Below are positions 7,872 to 17,257 of a stretch of 64,000 nt of DNA, one piece after another. The position numbers and the translations under genes were made by a program. The DNA comes from Psychrobacter immobilis. Its GTDB lineage: Bacteria > Pseudomonadota > Gammaproteobacteria > Pseudomonadales > Moraxellaceae. The stretch's first letter is position 1. Every line of letters begins with the position of its first letter. The stretch spans positions 1,178,001 through 1,242,000 of the forward strand of contig NZ_CAJGZV010000001.1 in assembly GCF_904846065.1 (NCBI RefSeq), written 5' to 3'. The notes beneath the pieces were generated by a model. The model had not been told where the DNA came from. It did not search any database and saw only the letters and a list, made by a program, of their open reading frames with translations.

Positions 7872-10817
7872 ATGAGCCAGTTAAAAGCTGTGATTACCCG
7901 CTTAAGCCCAAGCTGTCGACAGTGTTTGCAGCAGGCAGCTAGGCTTTGTATTAATAATGGGCATCGTGAAGTCGATACTGTCCATCTATTGCATGAACTG
8001 ATTGCCACGCCGCACAATGATGTGGCTCAAATACTTAAATTTAATAAGATTCATCAGCAGTCATTACTAGCAGATATAACTGATTTGCTAAACACCTTTG
8101 GTCAGGCAACAGGCTCAACGCCAGTATTTAGTCAAGGTTTGATGGCGTTACTAGAAGATGCGTGGGAGCTAGCCAGTAGCCAATATAATCAAAGTGCTGA
8201 TAAAAATAGCCCGCTAGAAATTCGCTCTGGTCATATATTGCTCGTGCTATTGGCGTATGAGCGTTATCAGTCGCTACTCAAAACTCTTCCTGAGCCACTA
8301 CAGTATATCGACCGCTTTACCCTAAAAGATGATTATGAGCGTCAATGTCTCGGTAGTACTGAGGGCAGTGGATCAAGCAGTAATAAAATTACCAATAGTA
8401 AAGGCGTCAATAAGGGTGCTGATGATGGTGCGAATAGTGCAGACAATGATGCTAACAATCAAGAATCTTTAGACACTAAGAAAACTGAAGCTAAGCCAAC
8501 CCCTGCGTTGGATAAATATACTTATGACTTGACTGCTAAAGCCAGTTCAGAGCAAATAGACCCTGTCATTGGCCGTGAGTTTGAAATTCATCAGTTGATC
8601 GATATTTTGATTCGTCGCCGCCAAAATAACCCTATTTTGACGGGTGAGGCAGGGGTAGGTAAAACAGCAGTGGTAGAAGGATTGGCGCAAAAGATAGTCG
8701 CCGGTCAAGTGCCTGATCAGCTCAAAGATGTGACGATACGTAGTCTTGACATGGGCTTGCTGCAAGCAGGGGCAAGCGTCAAAGGGGAGTTTGAGAACCG
8801 TCTCAAGCAAGTCATTGAAGAAGTACAAGCCTCGCTACAGCCTATTATATTATTCATTGATGAAGCGCATACTTTGATTGGTGCTGGTGGGCAAGCGGGT
8901 CAAAATGACGCGGCGAACTTACTGAAGCCTGCGCTGGCTCGTGGTGAGCTCAGAACCATTGCGGCGACGACATGGTCAGAATATAAAAAGTACTTCGAAA
9001 AAGACGCAGCATTGTCACGTCGCTTCCAAGTCGTCAAAGTCGATGAGCCTGATATAGAGACAGCAGTAGCGATGATTCGTGGTCTAAGTGCCAAGATGCA
9101 GAATCATTTTGGTATATTAATCGATGACGATGCGCTACAAGCGGCGGTTGAGTTATCCGCACGTTATATCAGCGATAGGCAGCTGCCTGATAAAGCGGTC
9201 AGTGTATTAGACACGGCGGCGGCACGGGTGAGCTTATCCAAGACCGCCATACCCAATCAACTTGACAGATTAAACGCCAAAGGGGTGCAGTTAGAGCAGC
9301 ATATCAATAATCTCAGTCAGCAGCTCGAGCGTATCGGCGGTGTGGACGAAAAAGAAAAAGTCAGCCAAAAAATTGCCGTATTAGATGAGCAGCGCCAAAC
9401 CAATCAGCAAAGCATTGCTGATATGACCAGTCGTTGGCACGAACAGCGCGAGCTTAATGATCAGCTTGATTCCTTGAATCAGCAGTTGAATGACAAGACA
9501 GATGGTTCTGATGCGCTTAGTGCAAAAGAGCGCTTAGACAAACAAGCTGAATATCAAAGTATCGAGCAATCGTTAAAACAAGTACAAGAGACGCAGCGCC
9601 TTATTCATCCCGTATTGGATCGTCAGGTCATCAAGCAGATCATCTCAGATTGGACTGGAATACCGCTGAATGATATGGCAGGTAATGAAAAAGACCATAT
9701 CTTGGGTTTGGCTGATACCTTGCAAGCCCGGGTCATCGGCCAAGATCATTCGGTGGCCGCTATCGTCAAGCGGATTCATACCGCAAAAGCCCGCTTAGAT
9801 GATCCCAATCGTCCGCAAGGTGTGTTTATGCTCGTCGGGCCAAGTGGTGTAGGCAAGACCGAAACCGCGCTGGCGCTATCAGAGGTGCTGTACGGCGGTG
9901 AGCGTAACCTTATTACGATTAACCTGTCAGAGTATCAAGAAGCCCATAGCGTTGCTTCGTTAAAAGGCTCGCCTCCAGGTTATGTTGGCTATGGTGAAGG
10001 TGGTGTATTAACCGAAGCGATTCGCCGTCGTCCTTATAGCGTACTCTTACTTGATGAAGTAGAAAAAGCCCATCCAGACGTATTGGATTTGTTTTATCAG
10101 GTCTTTGATAAAGGGGTGATGGAAGACAGCGAAGGGCGTTTAATTGATTTCAAAAACACGCTTATTTTATTGACAAGTAATGTTGGTTCGTCTGCGATTA
10201 TGCAGGCATGTATCAATACAGATCCGAGTGTTACTGACTTTAGCCTGCCAGACAGTGATAGCCTAAAACAAGTCATTAATCCGCATTTGTATAAAGCCTT
10301 TAAGCCCGCGTTTTTGGGTCGTTTAACGGTCATTCCTTATTATCCATTAACGGATGATGCGCTCGCAGAAATTATTCGCCTTAAGCTGGACAAAATCACT
10401 GGCCGTATTCATAACAATTATGATGTGCCTTGTGTCATTGATGATGAGGTGATTGAGCTGATTTTATCGCGTTGTCATGAGGTCGATTCTGGTGCACGTA
10501 ACGCCGATGCGATTATCAGTCATACCTTGCTGCCGCAGATGGCGGGTCAGCTACTGGCTCATGATGACAGTCAAAGTGTGTTAAAGAAAATTACCGTATT
10601 CGTCGATGCGGACGATAATTTTGCCTACCGTCTGGATACTGATGCCGTTGTGGCGCTCAATCAAATGGCGCAACACAGCGAAGATGAAACTGAATATCAA
10701 GTTGAGGATCAAGTTAAAGAACCACCAAGAAAACCCCTTTCAGCTAAAAAGCCGACAGTGAAAAAAGTCGCCAGCAAAAAACCTACTAAAAAGGCTATTA
10801 AAGAGGAGTCATTATAA
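7872..10817 (+). CDS. tssH: T6SS sheath-recycling AAA+ ATPase ClpV (TssH)
   Basis: ClpV disassembles contracted TssBC sheaths. The 981-residue protein has a Clp N-domain (1-150), a Ser/Asn/Asp-rich linker (about 170-215), AAA1 with Walker A GEAGVGKT near 258 and Walker [10 protein letters not shown] near 327, a coiled-coil middle region (about 470-590), and AAA2 with Walker A GPSGVGKT near 655 and Walker [12 protein letters not shown] near 725. The ATG at 7872 is chosen over an upstream TTG because AAAGGAAAAG precedes it. The C-terminus ends in an unusual Lys/Pro-rich tail (about 945-981) absent from most ClpVs. The stop overlaps tssA as TAATG. Confidence 0.97.
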   Translation: MSQLKAVITRLSPSCRQCLQQAARLCINNGHREVDTVHLLHELIATPHNDVAQILKFNKIHQQSLLADITDLLNTFGQATGSTPVFSQGLMALLEDAWELASSQYNQSADKNSPLEIRSGHILLVLLAYERYQSLLKTLPEPLQYIDRFTLKDDYERQCLGSTEGSGSSSNKITNSKGVNKGADDGANSADNDANNQESLDTKKTEAKPTPALDKYTYDLTAKASSEQIDPVIGREFEIHQLIDILIRRRQNNPILTGEAGVGKTAVVEGLAQKIVAGQVPDQLKDVTIRSLDMGLLQAGASVKGEFENRLKQVIEEVQASLQPIILFIDEAHTLIGAGGQAGQNDAANLLKPALARGELRTIAATTWSEYKKYFEKDAALSRRFQVVKVDEPDIETAVAMIRGLSAKMQNHFGILIDDDALQAAVELSARYISDRQLPDKAVSVLDTAAARVSLSKTAIPNQLDRLNAKGVQLEQHINNLSQQLERIGGVDEKEKVSQKIAVLDEQRQTNQQSIADMTSRWHEQRELNDQLDSLNQQLNDKTDGSDALSAKERLDKQAEYQSIEQSLKQVQETQRLIHPVLDRQVIKQIISDWTGIPLNDMAGNEKDHILGLADTLQARVIGQDHSVAAIVKRIHTAKARLDDPNRPQGVFMLVGPSGVGKTETALALSEVLYGGERNLITINLSEYQEAHSVASLKGSPPGYVGYGEGGVLTEAIRRRPYSVLLLDEVEKAHPDVLDLFYQVFDKGVMEDSEGRLIDFKNTLILLTSNVGSSAIMQACINTDPSVTDFSLPDSDSLKQVINPHLYKAFKPAFLGRLTVIPYYPLTDDALAEIIRLKLDKITGRIHNNYDVPCVIDDEVIELILSRCHEVDSGARNADAIISHTLLPQMAGQLLAHDDSQSVLKKITVFVDADDNFAYRLDTDAVVALNQMAQHSEDETEYQVEDQVKEPPRKPLSAKKPTVKKVASKKPTKKAIKEESL

Positions 10818-11965
10818 TGAGTAACGATAACTCTTTAGTAAATAATATTGACACTCTTATTGCGCCGATTGAAGGCAGTCGTCATGGGGTCGGTGAAGAC
10901 TTAATATTCGATCCACGTATTAATGCCATCGTTGCTGCTCGTCAAGAAGATGACCCATTACTGGCACAAGGCAATTGGGTCACTGAACTAAAAGTGGCTG
11001 ACTGGGATTTTGTCAAAAACCAATGTGCCGATTTGCTCAGCCATACTAGTAAAGATATGAAGCTGGCACTTTGGTATGTCGATGCGTTGAGTCACACCGA
11101 CCATTTAGCAGGTATTAGTCAGGGGTTAAGTCTGCTACAGACACTCAATGACGAGTATTGGCTCACTATGTATCCGCCGCTAGATGGTGAAGAAGACAGT
11201 ATGGACATCAGAGCAGGGCTGTTGTCATGGTTCGTCAAAGCGCTATCCGATGATATTAAGCAGCTATCACTTTCTGATACAAAGACAGAAAAATATAACT
11301 ACAATTACTATCTAACCGCGCGTGATCATGATAAGCAGCGTCAGCAAAATCCCGATAGCGAAACGTCCAATCAATTAACGCTAAGTGACTATAACCACGC
11401 CATCAAGACCAGTAGTGAGACTTGGCAACAAGCACTGATGAGTAATCTTAAAAAAGTTACTGAGCAGTGGCAGGCCCTGACTGATCAGTTAAATGATTTG
11501 ATGGGCATGGATGCGCCAGTCTTCGCACCAGTCACGGATTTATTGGTTGCCCTGACCCAACATTTGCGACCGTTGATACCAGAATATTCTGATACTAGTA
11601 GTGTTTCTGCTCAAGAAAGCGTAGCCGATACTATGGACAGTATTGGTGAAAGTGCAATGTCTGATAGTAGTGGACAAGCTGCTAGCACAAAAAATATTAG
11701 CTCAACCAGTTTTAATCCTAGTAACCGAGATCATCAAAGCAATCGTCAGCAAGCGCTTAAACTATTAGGTCAAATTCAAGATTATTTTTCGACCAATGAG
11801 CCGCACAGCCCGGTGACGTTTTTACTCGGTCGGGCGATTGATTGGGCGGATATGCCGCTCGACCAATGGCTCACTCATATCATCAAAAACGAAGATCAGT
11901 TAGCGATACTCTCTGACATGATTGGAATCAAACCCAAACGTGATTCATCTGACGATGGCTATTAA
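10817..11965 (+). CDS. tssA: T6SS protein TssA (ImpA N-terminal domain)
   Basis: TssA proteins cap or prime sheath assembly at the baseplate. The N-terminal ImpA domain is visible at residues about 12-130 (PIEGSRHGVGEDLIFDP, LWYVDALSHTDHLAGISQGL, YPPLDGEEDSMDIRAGLLSW). A helical middle region and a short C-terminal domain (HSPVTFLLGRAIDWADMPL near 335) follow, giving 382 residues. The ATG overlaps the clpV stop by one base and GAGGAG precedes it. This is the last structural T6SS gene before vgrG. Confidence 0.95.
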   Translation: MSNDNSLVNNIDTLIAPIEGSRHGVGEDLIFDPRINAIVAARQEDDPLLAQGNWVTELKVADWDFVKNQCADLLSHTSKDMKLALWYVDALSHTDHLAGISQGLSLLQTLNDEYWLTMYPPLDGEEDSMDIRAGLLSWFVKALSDDIKQLSLSDTKTEKYNYNYYLTARDHDKQRQQNPDSETSNQLTLSDYNHAIKTSSETWQQALMSNLKKVTEQWQALTDQLNDLMGMDAPVFAPVTDLLVALTQHLRPLIPEYSDTSSVSAQESVADTMDSIGESAMSDSSGQAASTKNISSTSFNPSNRDHQSNRQQALKLLGQIQDYFSTNEPHSPVTFLLGRAIDWADMPLDQWLTHIIKNEDQLAILSDMIGIKPKRDSSDDGY

Positions 11966-12071
11966 TTGAATCAACGACAAATGAATACTTAGTTAACGGG
12001 CAATCTGTGCACAAATTATAATCTTGCAATATTAAACTTTCCACCTTTGGACTGATAAAAAAGGGCTTACC

Positions 12072-14987
12072 ATGGTATGGACTCAAACAAAGCGGCATGT
12101 GCAACTGAGTAGTGCCCATCTTGATATTGCTACCAGTCTCATTCAACAGGCTGACTTGATTGAAAGCTTACTTGGCATGCCTTTGCCCGACAGCGTTTGG
12201 AGTAAGCCCGCGCTTATGCCAGTGCCTACTTCCTACCCAAGCCCTTATCATCAAGATCAACGACAGCAGTCTTATCAGCAGCGCCAGCTCGCCCTCTATT
12301 GCGGCTACCGTATTAGCATTACTCTACTGCATCCACGGGCAGGACTGGATATAAAGCAATGGCTAGGGCAAAGTCTCTCGATACATTGGCATACGGGCGA
12401 CACGCTACTGCCAAGCCAAACCCGTCACGGTATCATCACCGAAGTCGTTGCTCTCGGTAGTAACAGTGGTATGGCCGCCTACCGCATCATCTGTGAACCT
12501 AACTTAGGTCAATTACGCCTGAACAGTCATAATCGCCGTCATCATCATCTCAGTCTCAGTGAGCTAATTACCGATATTATCAGTCCATACGATATGAACG
12601 TTGAGATTGACGAGCGCCTCAGTGATGACAGCAACTATCATATTCAGCACAGCGTCCAATACAACCAAACCGATCTTGCTTATCTAACCCAATACCTTGC
12701 TCTCTATGGCATCACAGGCTATTACCGTCACGACATCGACAAGCACACTCTAATCTTACTACCTAGTGATGGAGAAGAATTGCGTCCTGATGTCAATGAT
12801 ATCCAAAGCATCCTCAGTCAAAACCCTGCCAACCTTGCTGATAGACAAGACCGCATCACTGCCATTCGTCCCCGTATTGCGCAGCATACTCAGCAAAGCG
12901 ACTTACATCGTTATGACAGTCGCTTGATGAGTATCTATACTGGCAGTAGCAGTAGCGAGCAACCTATCGACTCATCAAACAGCACGCATCAGCGCTTTAT
13001 GCACAGTCATAGCCGTTTTGATGATGACAGTCTCGATAAGCTCGCCACCCGCTACCAGCAGAACCAGCAGCAGCGTGCCAATCTAGGCAGCCTCACTGGT
13101 AATATCCGTCATCTGAGTTTGCCAAGTAGCCACTATATCGATGGCAACCCTTATTTAACCGATCCCATCAGTTTAGTGTCTATTCATCAGCACATTAATA
13201 ATCATATTCCTACGGATTGGTTGGGGGCAGCACCCTTTGATCCTATTACCTTGCAGTCCAATACGAACCATGATAATGATGACGACAATGATAATAACGT
13301 CCATCATATCAGCGCCTGCTACCTGCCATTTCCGCACCATCACCATATTCCCTATGGGGAACAGCTGGACAAACTTGGACAACCGCATCCGAGCCTGACA
13401 GGTCTGATGAGTGCCAGTATTATTGATACAGACAGCAGCGCCATTACTCATGACCGTAACCATCGTGCCCATATTAGATATCACTGGCAGCAAGAAGAAG
13501 ATGGGCAGGATAACAATAGTGACAGCGCGCATTGGATACCCATCGCCAGTCACCTCGTCGCTGACCACATGGGACAGACCCATCCTTTGCGTCATGGACA
13601 GCACGTCCTTATCGACTTCATCGGTGGCGACATTACTCATCCTATCATCATCGGTAGCACCCATAACGGCCAGGGTAATTCTGATGCTCAGCACAATAGT
13701 CTGACTAGCGATTCTGACCACATAGACGCCACTAGCCCCGCATGGTTTATCAATCAAAGCCATGCTCATCCTATAGACGGTATCAAAACTCAAAGCATCG
13801 ATAGCAGTCGCAGCGGAGAGGCGACCAAAGACAGCCTCATTAATGGCTACAATCAGCTAATGTTTGATGCCCATCCTGACAGTCCGCAAATTAATGTCTA
13901 TAGCAGCAGCTTCCAGTCTAGCCTGACCATTGGACATCTGTATCAGCAAACCGACCATACACGTGGTAAAGCTAGAGGACGCGGTATTAGCATCGAAACC
14001 CAAGCAGCTAGTACTATACAAGGCAGCAGCGGTATTCATATTAGCAGTCACAATATGAATAATGCATCGAATAGCCACATGGGTCATGACAGTCATAGCA
14101 AACTGCAAACTGCTGACCAGCACCAAAAAGCTTACGCTCAGCTAGCTGACATCCATCAGCCCGTGGGATTAGAAAGCAGCAGCAATAACAAGCAAAGCAG
14201 TAGTAAAGAAGATGCGCAAACACCTTTTGCCCAATTTAGCGAAGATACCAATGACTCAAGTTTAAGCGAGTCAGGACAATGGCAACAACCTAATCTACTG
14301 ATCGACTCTCAGCGTCATCTCGCGATGCTAAGCGGACAACACAGTCAGCATACCAGCACCAAGAATACACATAGCCACGCGACAGACAATACTCATCATC
14401 ACAGCCAGACGCAAATGAATCAGCTGGTGGCAGGAGACATTCACTACTATTCAAACAAAGCCCAAACCCATACCGCCGCTCATGGTGATGTGACTATACA
14501 AGCGCACCAAGCGCAAATGCGACTTGATAGTGAGCAAGTCCTACGTATTCATAGTCGAGACAGTATTGAGATTATCGCGCCTGATACGCTAACCCTAAAA
14601 GCGGCGGGCAGTGGCATCGAGATATCGGGTGGTAATGTGACGTTTATCACACCAAGTCAGGTGGGCTATAAGGCCAGTAAAGTGGATTGGGGTAGTGGGG
14701 GTGGAGCAGGATCTCCTGCTGTACACTTACCGACAGCCAAACTACCTGAAAACTTAGACTATTATCTACGCTATATAGTACATGACCAAGATGATAACCC
14801 GCTTGCTTTTACCAAATGTATGCTTATTAAACCTGATGGTTCGACAGAAATTCATATTACTGACTATGAAGGTAAGTTAAAACTATTAGTTGATGAAGAA
14901 TCGAAGGACTATGAGTTGCATGTGATTGTTCATGAAGTGGAGGAAGCAGTAGAGGATGATGAAGTGGATGTAGAGGGAGAAGACTAG
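12072..14987 (+). CDS. vgrG: T6SS spike protein VgrG (TssI) with C-terminal adaptor domain
   Basis: VgrG trimers form the puncturing tip and carry effectors. The 971-residue product has a gp27-like base (1-400), a gp5 OB-fold (about 410-540, with HIRYHWQ and HPIIIGSTHNGQGN), a long His/Ser/Gln-rich stretch, and a DUF2345-type beta-helix (about 815-880, LTLKAAGSGIEISGGNVTFI). The last 85 residues (YLRYIVHDQDDNPLAFTKC onward) look like a transthyretin/Ig-like adaptor for a specific cargo. The next gene starts 2 bases downstream, so that effector is the likely cargo. Residues 410-878 are duplicated in the truncated copy at 17259-18929. Confidence 0.95.
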   Translation: MVWTQTKRHVQLSSAHLDIATSLIQQADLIESLLGMPLPDSVWSKPALMPVPTSYPSPYHQDQRQQSYQQRQLALYCGYRISITLLHPRAGLDIKQWLGQSLSIHWHTGDTLLPSQTRHGIITEVVALGSNSGMAAYRIICEPNLGQLRLNSHNRRHHHLSLSELITDIISPYDMNVEIDERLSDDSNYHIQHSVQYNQTDLAYLTQYLALYGITGYYRHDIDKHTLILLPSDGEELRPDVNDIQSILSQNPANLADRQDRITAIRPRIAQHTQQSDLHRYDSRLMSIYTGSSSSEQPIDSSNSTHQRFMHSHSRFDDDSLDKLATRYQQNQQQRANLGSLTGNIRHLSLPSSHYIDGNPYLTDPISLVSIHQHINNHIPTDWLGAAPFDPITLQSNTNHDNDDDNDNNVHHISACYLPFPHHHHIPYGEQLDKLGQPHPSLTGLMSASIIDTDSSAITHDRNHRAHIRYHWQQEEDGQDNNSDSAHWIPIASHLVADHMGQTHPLRHGQHVLIDFIGGDITHPIIIGSTHNGQGNSDAQHNSLTSDSDHIDATSPAWFINQSHAHPIDGIKTQSIDSSRSGEATKDSLINGYNQLMFDAHPDSPQINVYSSSFQSSLTIGHLYQQTDHTRGKARGRGISIETQAASTIQGSSGIHISSHNMNNASNSHMGHDSHSKLQTADQHQKAYAQLADIHQPVGLESSSNNKQSSSKEDAQTPFAQFSEDTNDSSLSESGQWQQPNLLIDSQRHLAMLSGQHSQHTSTKNTHSHATDNTHHHSQTQMNQLVAGDIHYYSNKAQTHTAAHGDVTIQAHQAQMRLDSEQVLRIHSRDSIEIIAPDTLTLKAAGSGIEISGGNVTFITPSQVGYKASKVDWGSGGGAGSPAVHLPTAKLPENLDYYLRYIVHDQDDNPLAFTKCMLIKPDGSTEIHITDYEGKLKLLVDEESKDYELHVIVHEVEEAVEDDEVDVEGED
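13290..14706 (+). repeat. vgrG segment duplicated at 17250-18648
   Basis: The OB-fold to beta-helix part of vgrG is repeated downstream. Most of the alignment shows a substitution every few bases, largely synonymous, plus an 18-base length difference. Bases 14128-14332 are an exact match to 18070-18274, a probable gene-conversion tract. Homology stops abruptly at both ends. Confidence 0.9.
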
Positions 14988-14989
14988 AT

Positions 14990-16441
14990 ATGGCTAAATA
15001 TTATACAAAACTTAAATTAGAAGTATCAGACATGGTCGATATTAGCTTAATTAGATATGATGTTACAGTCACTTATAAGAGTCTTTCGGCAAAACCCACA
15101 AGTAGTAAGCCACATTCATTAGGTAAAAATAGAAGGTTCAGTAACAATGGTCTATCTGAAAAACATAATCTCTCTAACCGTGGTGTCGAAGAAGTCAGAT
15201 ATTACATCAAAGATATAAAAGGTAAGCCTATAAAAGATATTACGGCAAATCCACTATCTAAGGAAGGGCGAGCTAGTAGATATAAGCTCAAAACAACGCC
15301 AGCATCACTCAAAAGAGACCCGAAGAATAATAAAATAGTAGGTGTAGATAATACTGAAGTTGCTTGGTATTTAGTTAAAAAACAAGAATCTATTGAAAGT
15401 TTTTTAACAAGAGCTTATAAATACACACCAACCAAATTAGAAGAGAACATCTTTCGAGCTAATAATCCACATTTAATCGGTACGCCTGTTCTTACTTTAC
15501 AACCTGGTGACGTTGTGATTTTATCCAACTCATCTCATAGCAGTAATACTGAACTTCAAAAGATGAAAAAATATGCAAAAGATGCCAAAAATAAAATTGA
15601 AAAAATGAAGAGAGAGAAAGGTTTTAATCCAGAGCTTTTTGTTTATTTGTCAGATTTGACCACAAGTACTTTATCTGATGCTGATTTTGTTGGCGTATCT
15701 TCAAACCCTGTGCCAACTGAAATAACAAATGATAATAAGGATAGTGATAAAACCCTTCTTGACTATTTTGCAGATGGTTCTAGTGCTGTAATAACATTCT
15801 CAAGTCAAACTAATAAAGATACATTAAAGAATTTTGGAACACTAGTGAGTAACTATAATGAAGCACAAGGTACGAAATCTGGTAATTCAAAACATTTCTC
15901 TCAATTTAGAACGGACAACGCAAAAATATATAAAGCTTTGAACAATAAATTATCATTACGGTTTTTAAAATGGGATCAAGGGGTAAGAACTGATAAATTG
16001 AGTAAGTCGATCAAGTCCGAAATGAAAAGATCGACATCATTTAATGGAGGCTTGGATGCTTACGTAAATAATATGGAGAAAAATGGAAAAGTAACAAAGA
16101 CTTTGAAACTTGGTGGTAATCTAGTTGTTGGATACAACGCATTTAAAGGTAGTAAAGAGATTCATGACGCATACAAATCTAAAAACTCAGATAAACTTCA
16201 TAAAGCTGTAGCCATTGAGCCATTAAAGCTATCAGGATCTGTAATAGGCGCTGAATATGGAGCTGCACAAGGTGCGGTAGTTGGCGCTATAATTGTAGGT
16301 TTTACTGTAGGAACAGGAGGTATAGGAGGTGTCGTCATTGTAGGTCTCAGTGCAGTGATTGGGGGTTTTGGGGGTGGGTTACTTGGGGGCAGTTTAGGAG
16401 AGATAGCAGGTAATATTGTTTATGAAAATACTAGGAATTAA
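14990..16441 (+). CDS. candidate T6SS effector with LysM-like domain and glycine-zipper membrane C-terminus
   Basis: The 483-residue protein is encoded 2 bases after vgrG and 3 bases before a membrane protein gene, the usual cargo/immunity layout. Residues about 130-180 resemble a LysM peptidoglycan-binding module (WYLVKKQESIESFLTRAYKY ... IFRANNPHLIG ... LQPGDVVILSN). A charged helical region follows (about 185-215). The last 70 residues are a glycine-rich hydrophobic pair of segments (GAAQGAVVGAIIVGF, GGIGGVVIVGLSAVIGGFGGG), a pattern of membrane insertion. I infer a pore-forming or envelope-targeting toxin, but no catalytic motif is recognised. The gene is visibly AT-richer than the T6SS core, suggesting horizontal exchange. 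Confidence 0.7.
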   Translation: MAKYYTKLKLEVSDMVDISLIRYDVTVTYKSLSAKPTSSKPHSLGKNRRFSNNGLSEKHNLSNRGVEEVRYYIKDIKGKPIKDITANPLSKEGRASRYKLKTTPASLKRDPKNNKIVGVDNTEVAWYLVKKQESIESFLTRAYKYTPTKLEENIFRANNPHLIGTPVLTLQPGDVVILSNSSHSSNTELQKMKKYAKDAKNKIEKMKREKGFNPELFVYLSDLTTSTLSDADFVGVSSNPVPTEITNDNKDSDKTLLDYFADGSSAVITFSSQTNKDTLKNFGTLVSNYNEAQGTKSGNSKHFSQFRTDNAKIYKALNNKLSLRFLKWDQGVRTDKLSKSIKSEMKRSTSFNGGLDAYVNNMEKNGKVTKTLKLGGNLVVGYNAFKGSKEIHDAYKSKNSDKLHKAVAIEPLKLSGSVIGAEYGAAQGAVVGAIIVGFTVGTGGIGGVVIVGLSAVIGGFGGGLLGGSLGEIAGNIVYENTRN

Positions 16442-16444
16442 ATT

Positions 16445-16900
16445 GTGAAAAAAAAATCAATCCTACACTTATTATCATTTGTATTCTTCACATTTCTATT
16501 TGTTTACTGGTTATTTTTTATTGATAGCAAATCAGATAGTGAGATTTATGCAGTACCGGTTGTATATCTAATGTTCGCAGTAGCTCCTTTACTAAGCCTA
16601 GCTTTACAATACGAAGTTATTAAAGATAAGGAGTTTTTCAACAACTTTACAAGTAGCACTACTAAAGTTTTTAAAATGAACGATTATCTGCGCATATCTT
16701 TTCTGCTTCTCTATAATTTGGGAGCTTACGCTGGTATTCAGATGAGAAAAAAAATTTTAAAAAAAGAATATAGAAAAACAGATATAAGACACATAGAGCT
16801 AGTCAATGAAATTATAGATAGGAAAAGGATTTTACTCATTATTCTAACTATTCAATTATTGATAACTATTTTATTATTCAGTAGTTTCTTCTTTATTTGA
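16445..16900 (+). CDS. candidate membrane immunity protein for the LysM/glycine-zipper effector
   Basis: The 151-residue product has four hydrophobic segments (about residues 6-27, 37-57, 81-100, 128-151) joined by basic loops, so it is an inner membrane protein. It starts with GTG 3 bases after the effector stop. Small polytopic proteins directly downstream of pore-forming toxins commonly act as immunity factors, and that is the inferred role here. Base composition is AT-rich like the effector. No named family is recognised. Confidence 0.65.
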   Translation: MKKKSILHLLSFVFFTFLFVYWLFFIDSKSDSEIYAVPVVYLMFAVAPLLSLALQYEVIKDKEFFNNFTSSTTKVFKMNDYLRISFLLLYNLGAYAGIQMRKKILKKEYRKTDIRHIELVNEIIDRKRILLIILTIQLLITILLFSSFFFI

Positions 16901-16933
16901 GATGTATCGATAGAATAGTATTGAGCTTGTGGA

Positions 16934-17257
16934 ATGGGTAATAACAGTACCAATACTGATATACAGGTGGGTGACTGGATTATTAATACCCTATGTAATT
17001 TGCAGCCTGACCTAATCTCTTTAATCAAACAACAAGAACAAAAGAGCGTCAACACTGACAGACTTTATGACTCATTGAAAGGAGATATACAAGCTTCGTT
17101 CACTGTGCTATCAGAGTTCATTGGAAAGAACGAAAGTAAATACGGCAAGTTGTTTGGCCAATTAAGCGGCAATAAGTTATCTCAAGATACAGCAACTGCT
17201 ATATCAGTGTTGATTTCAAATAGCTATCAAACCATATTGGGAGATCAACGACAATAA
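16934..17257 (+). CDS. hypothetical 107-residue protein at the edge of the vgrG duplication
   Basis: A soluble, mainly helical protein is predicted (GDWIINTLCNLQPDLISLIK, later SKYGKLFGQLSGNKLSQD), with no signal peptide or membrane segment. Its last codons lie exactly where homology to vgrG begins, so its natural C-terminus may have been cut and replaced by a few codons from the duplicated segment. It could be a second immunity or accessory gene of the first effector, or the remains of a longer gene. No family is recognised. Confidence 0.5.
   Translation: MGNNSTNTDIQVGDWIINTLCNLQPDLISLIKQQEQKSVNTDRLYDSLKGDIQASFTVLSEFIGKNESKYGKLFGQLSGNKLSQDTATAISVLISNSYQTILGDQRQ

Noticed and set aside
13173-13793. 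Long minus-strand open frame (206 codons) within vgrG
   Set aside because: It is antisense to the conserved OB-fold coding region, has no RBS or recognisable domain, and a similar antisense frame is only partly kept in the duplicate copy.
14330-14420. CRISPR-like or simple-repeat array suggested by recurring CATAGCCAC/CATCATCAC in vgrG
   Set aside because: These are His/Ser/Gln-rich codons of VgrG without regular spacing or constant repeats; no CRISPR array was found in the window.
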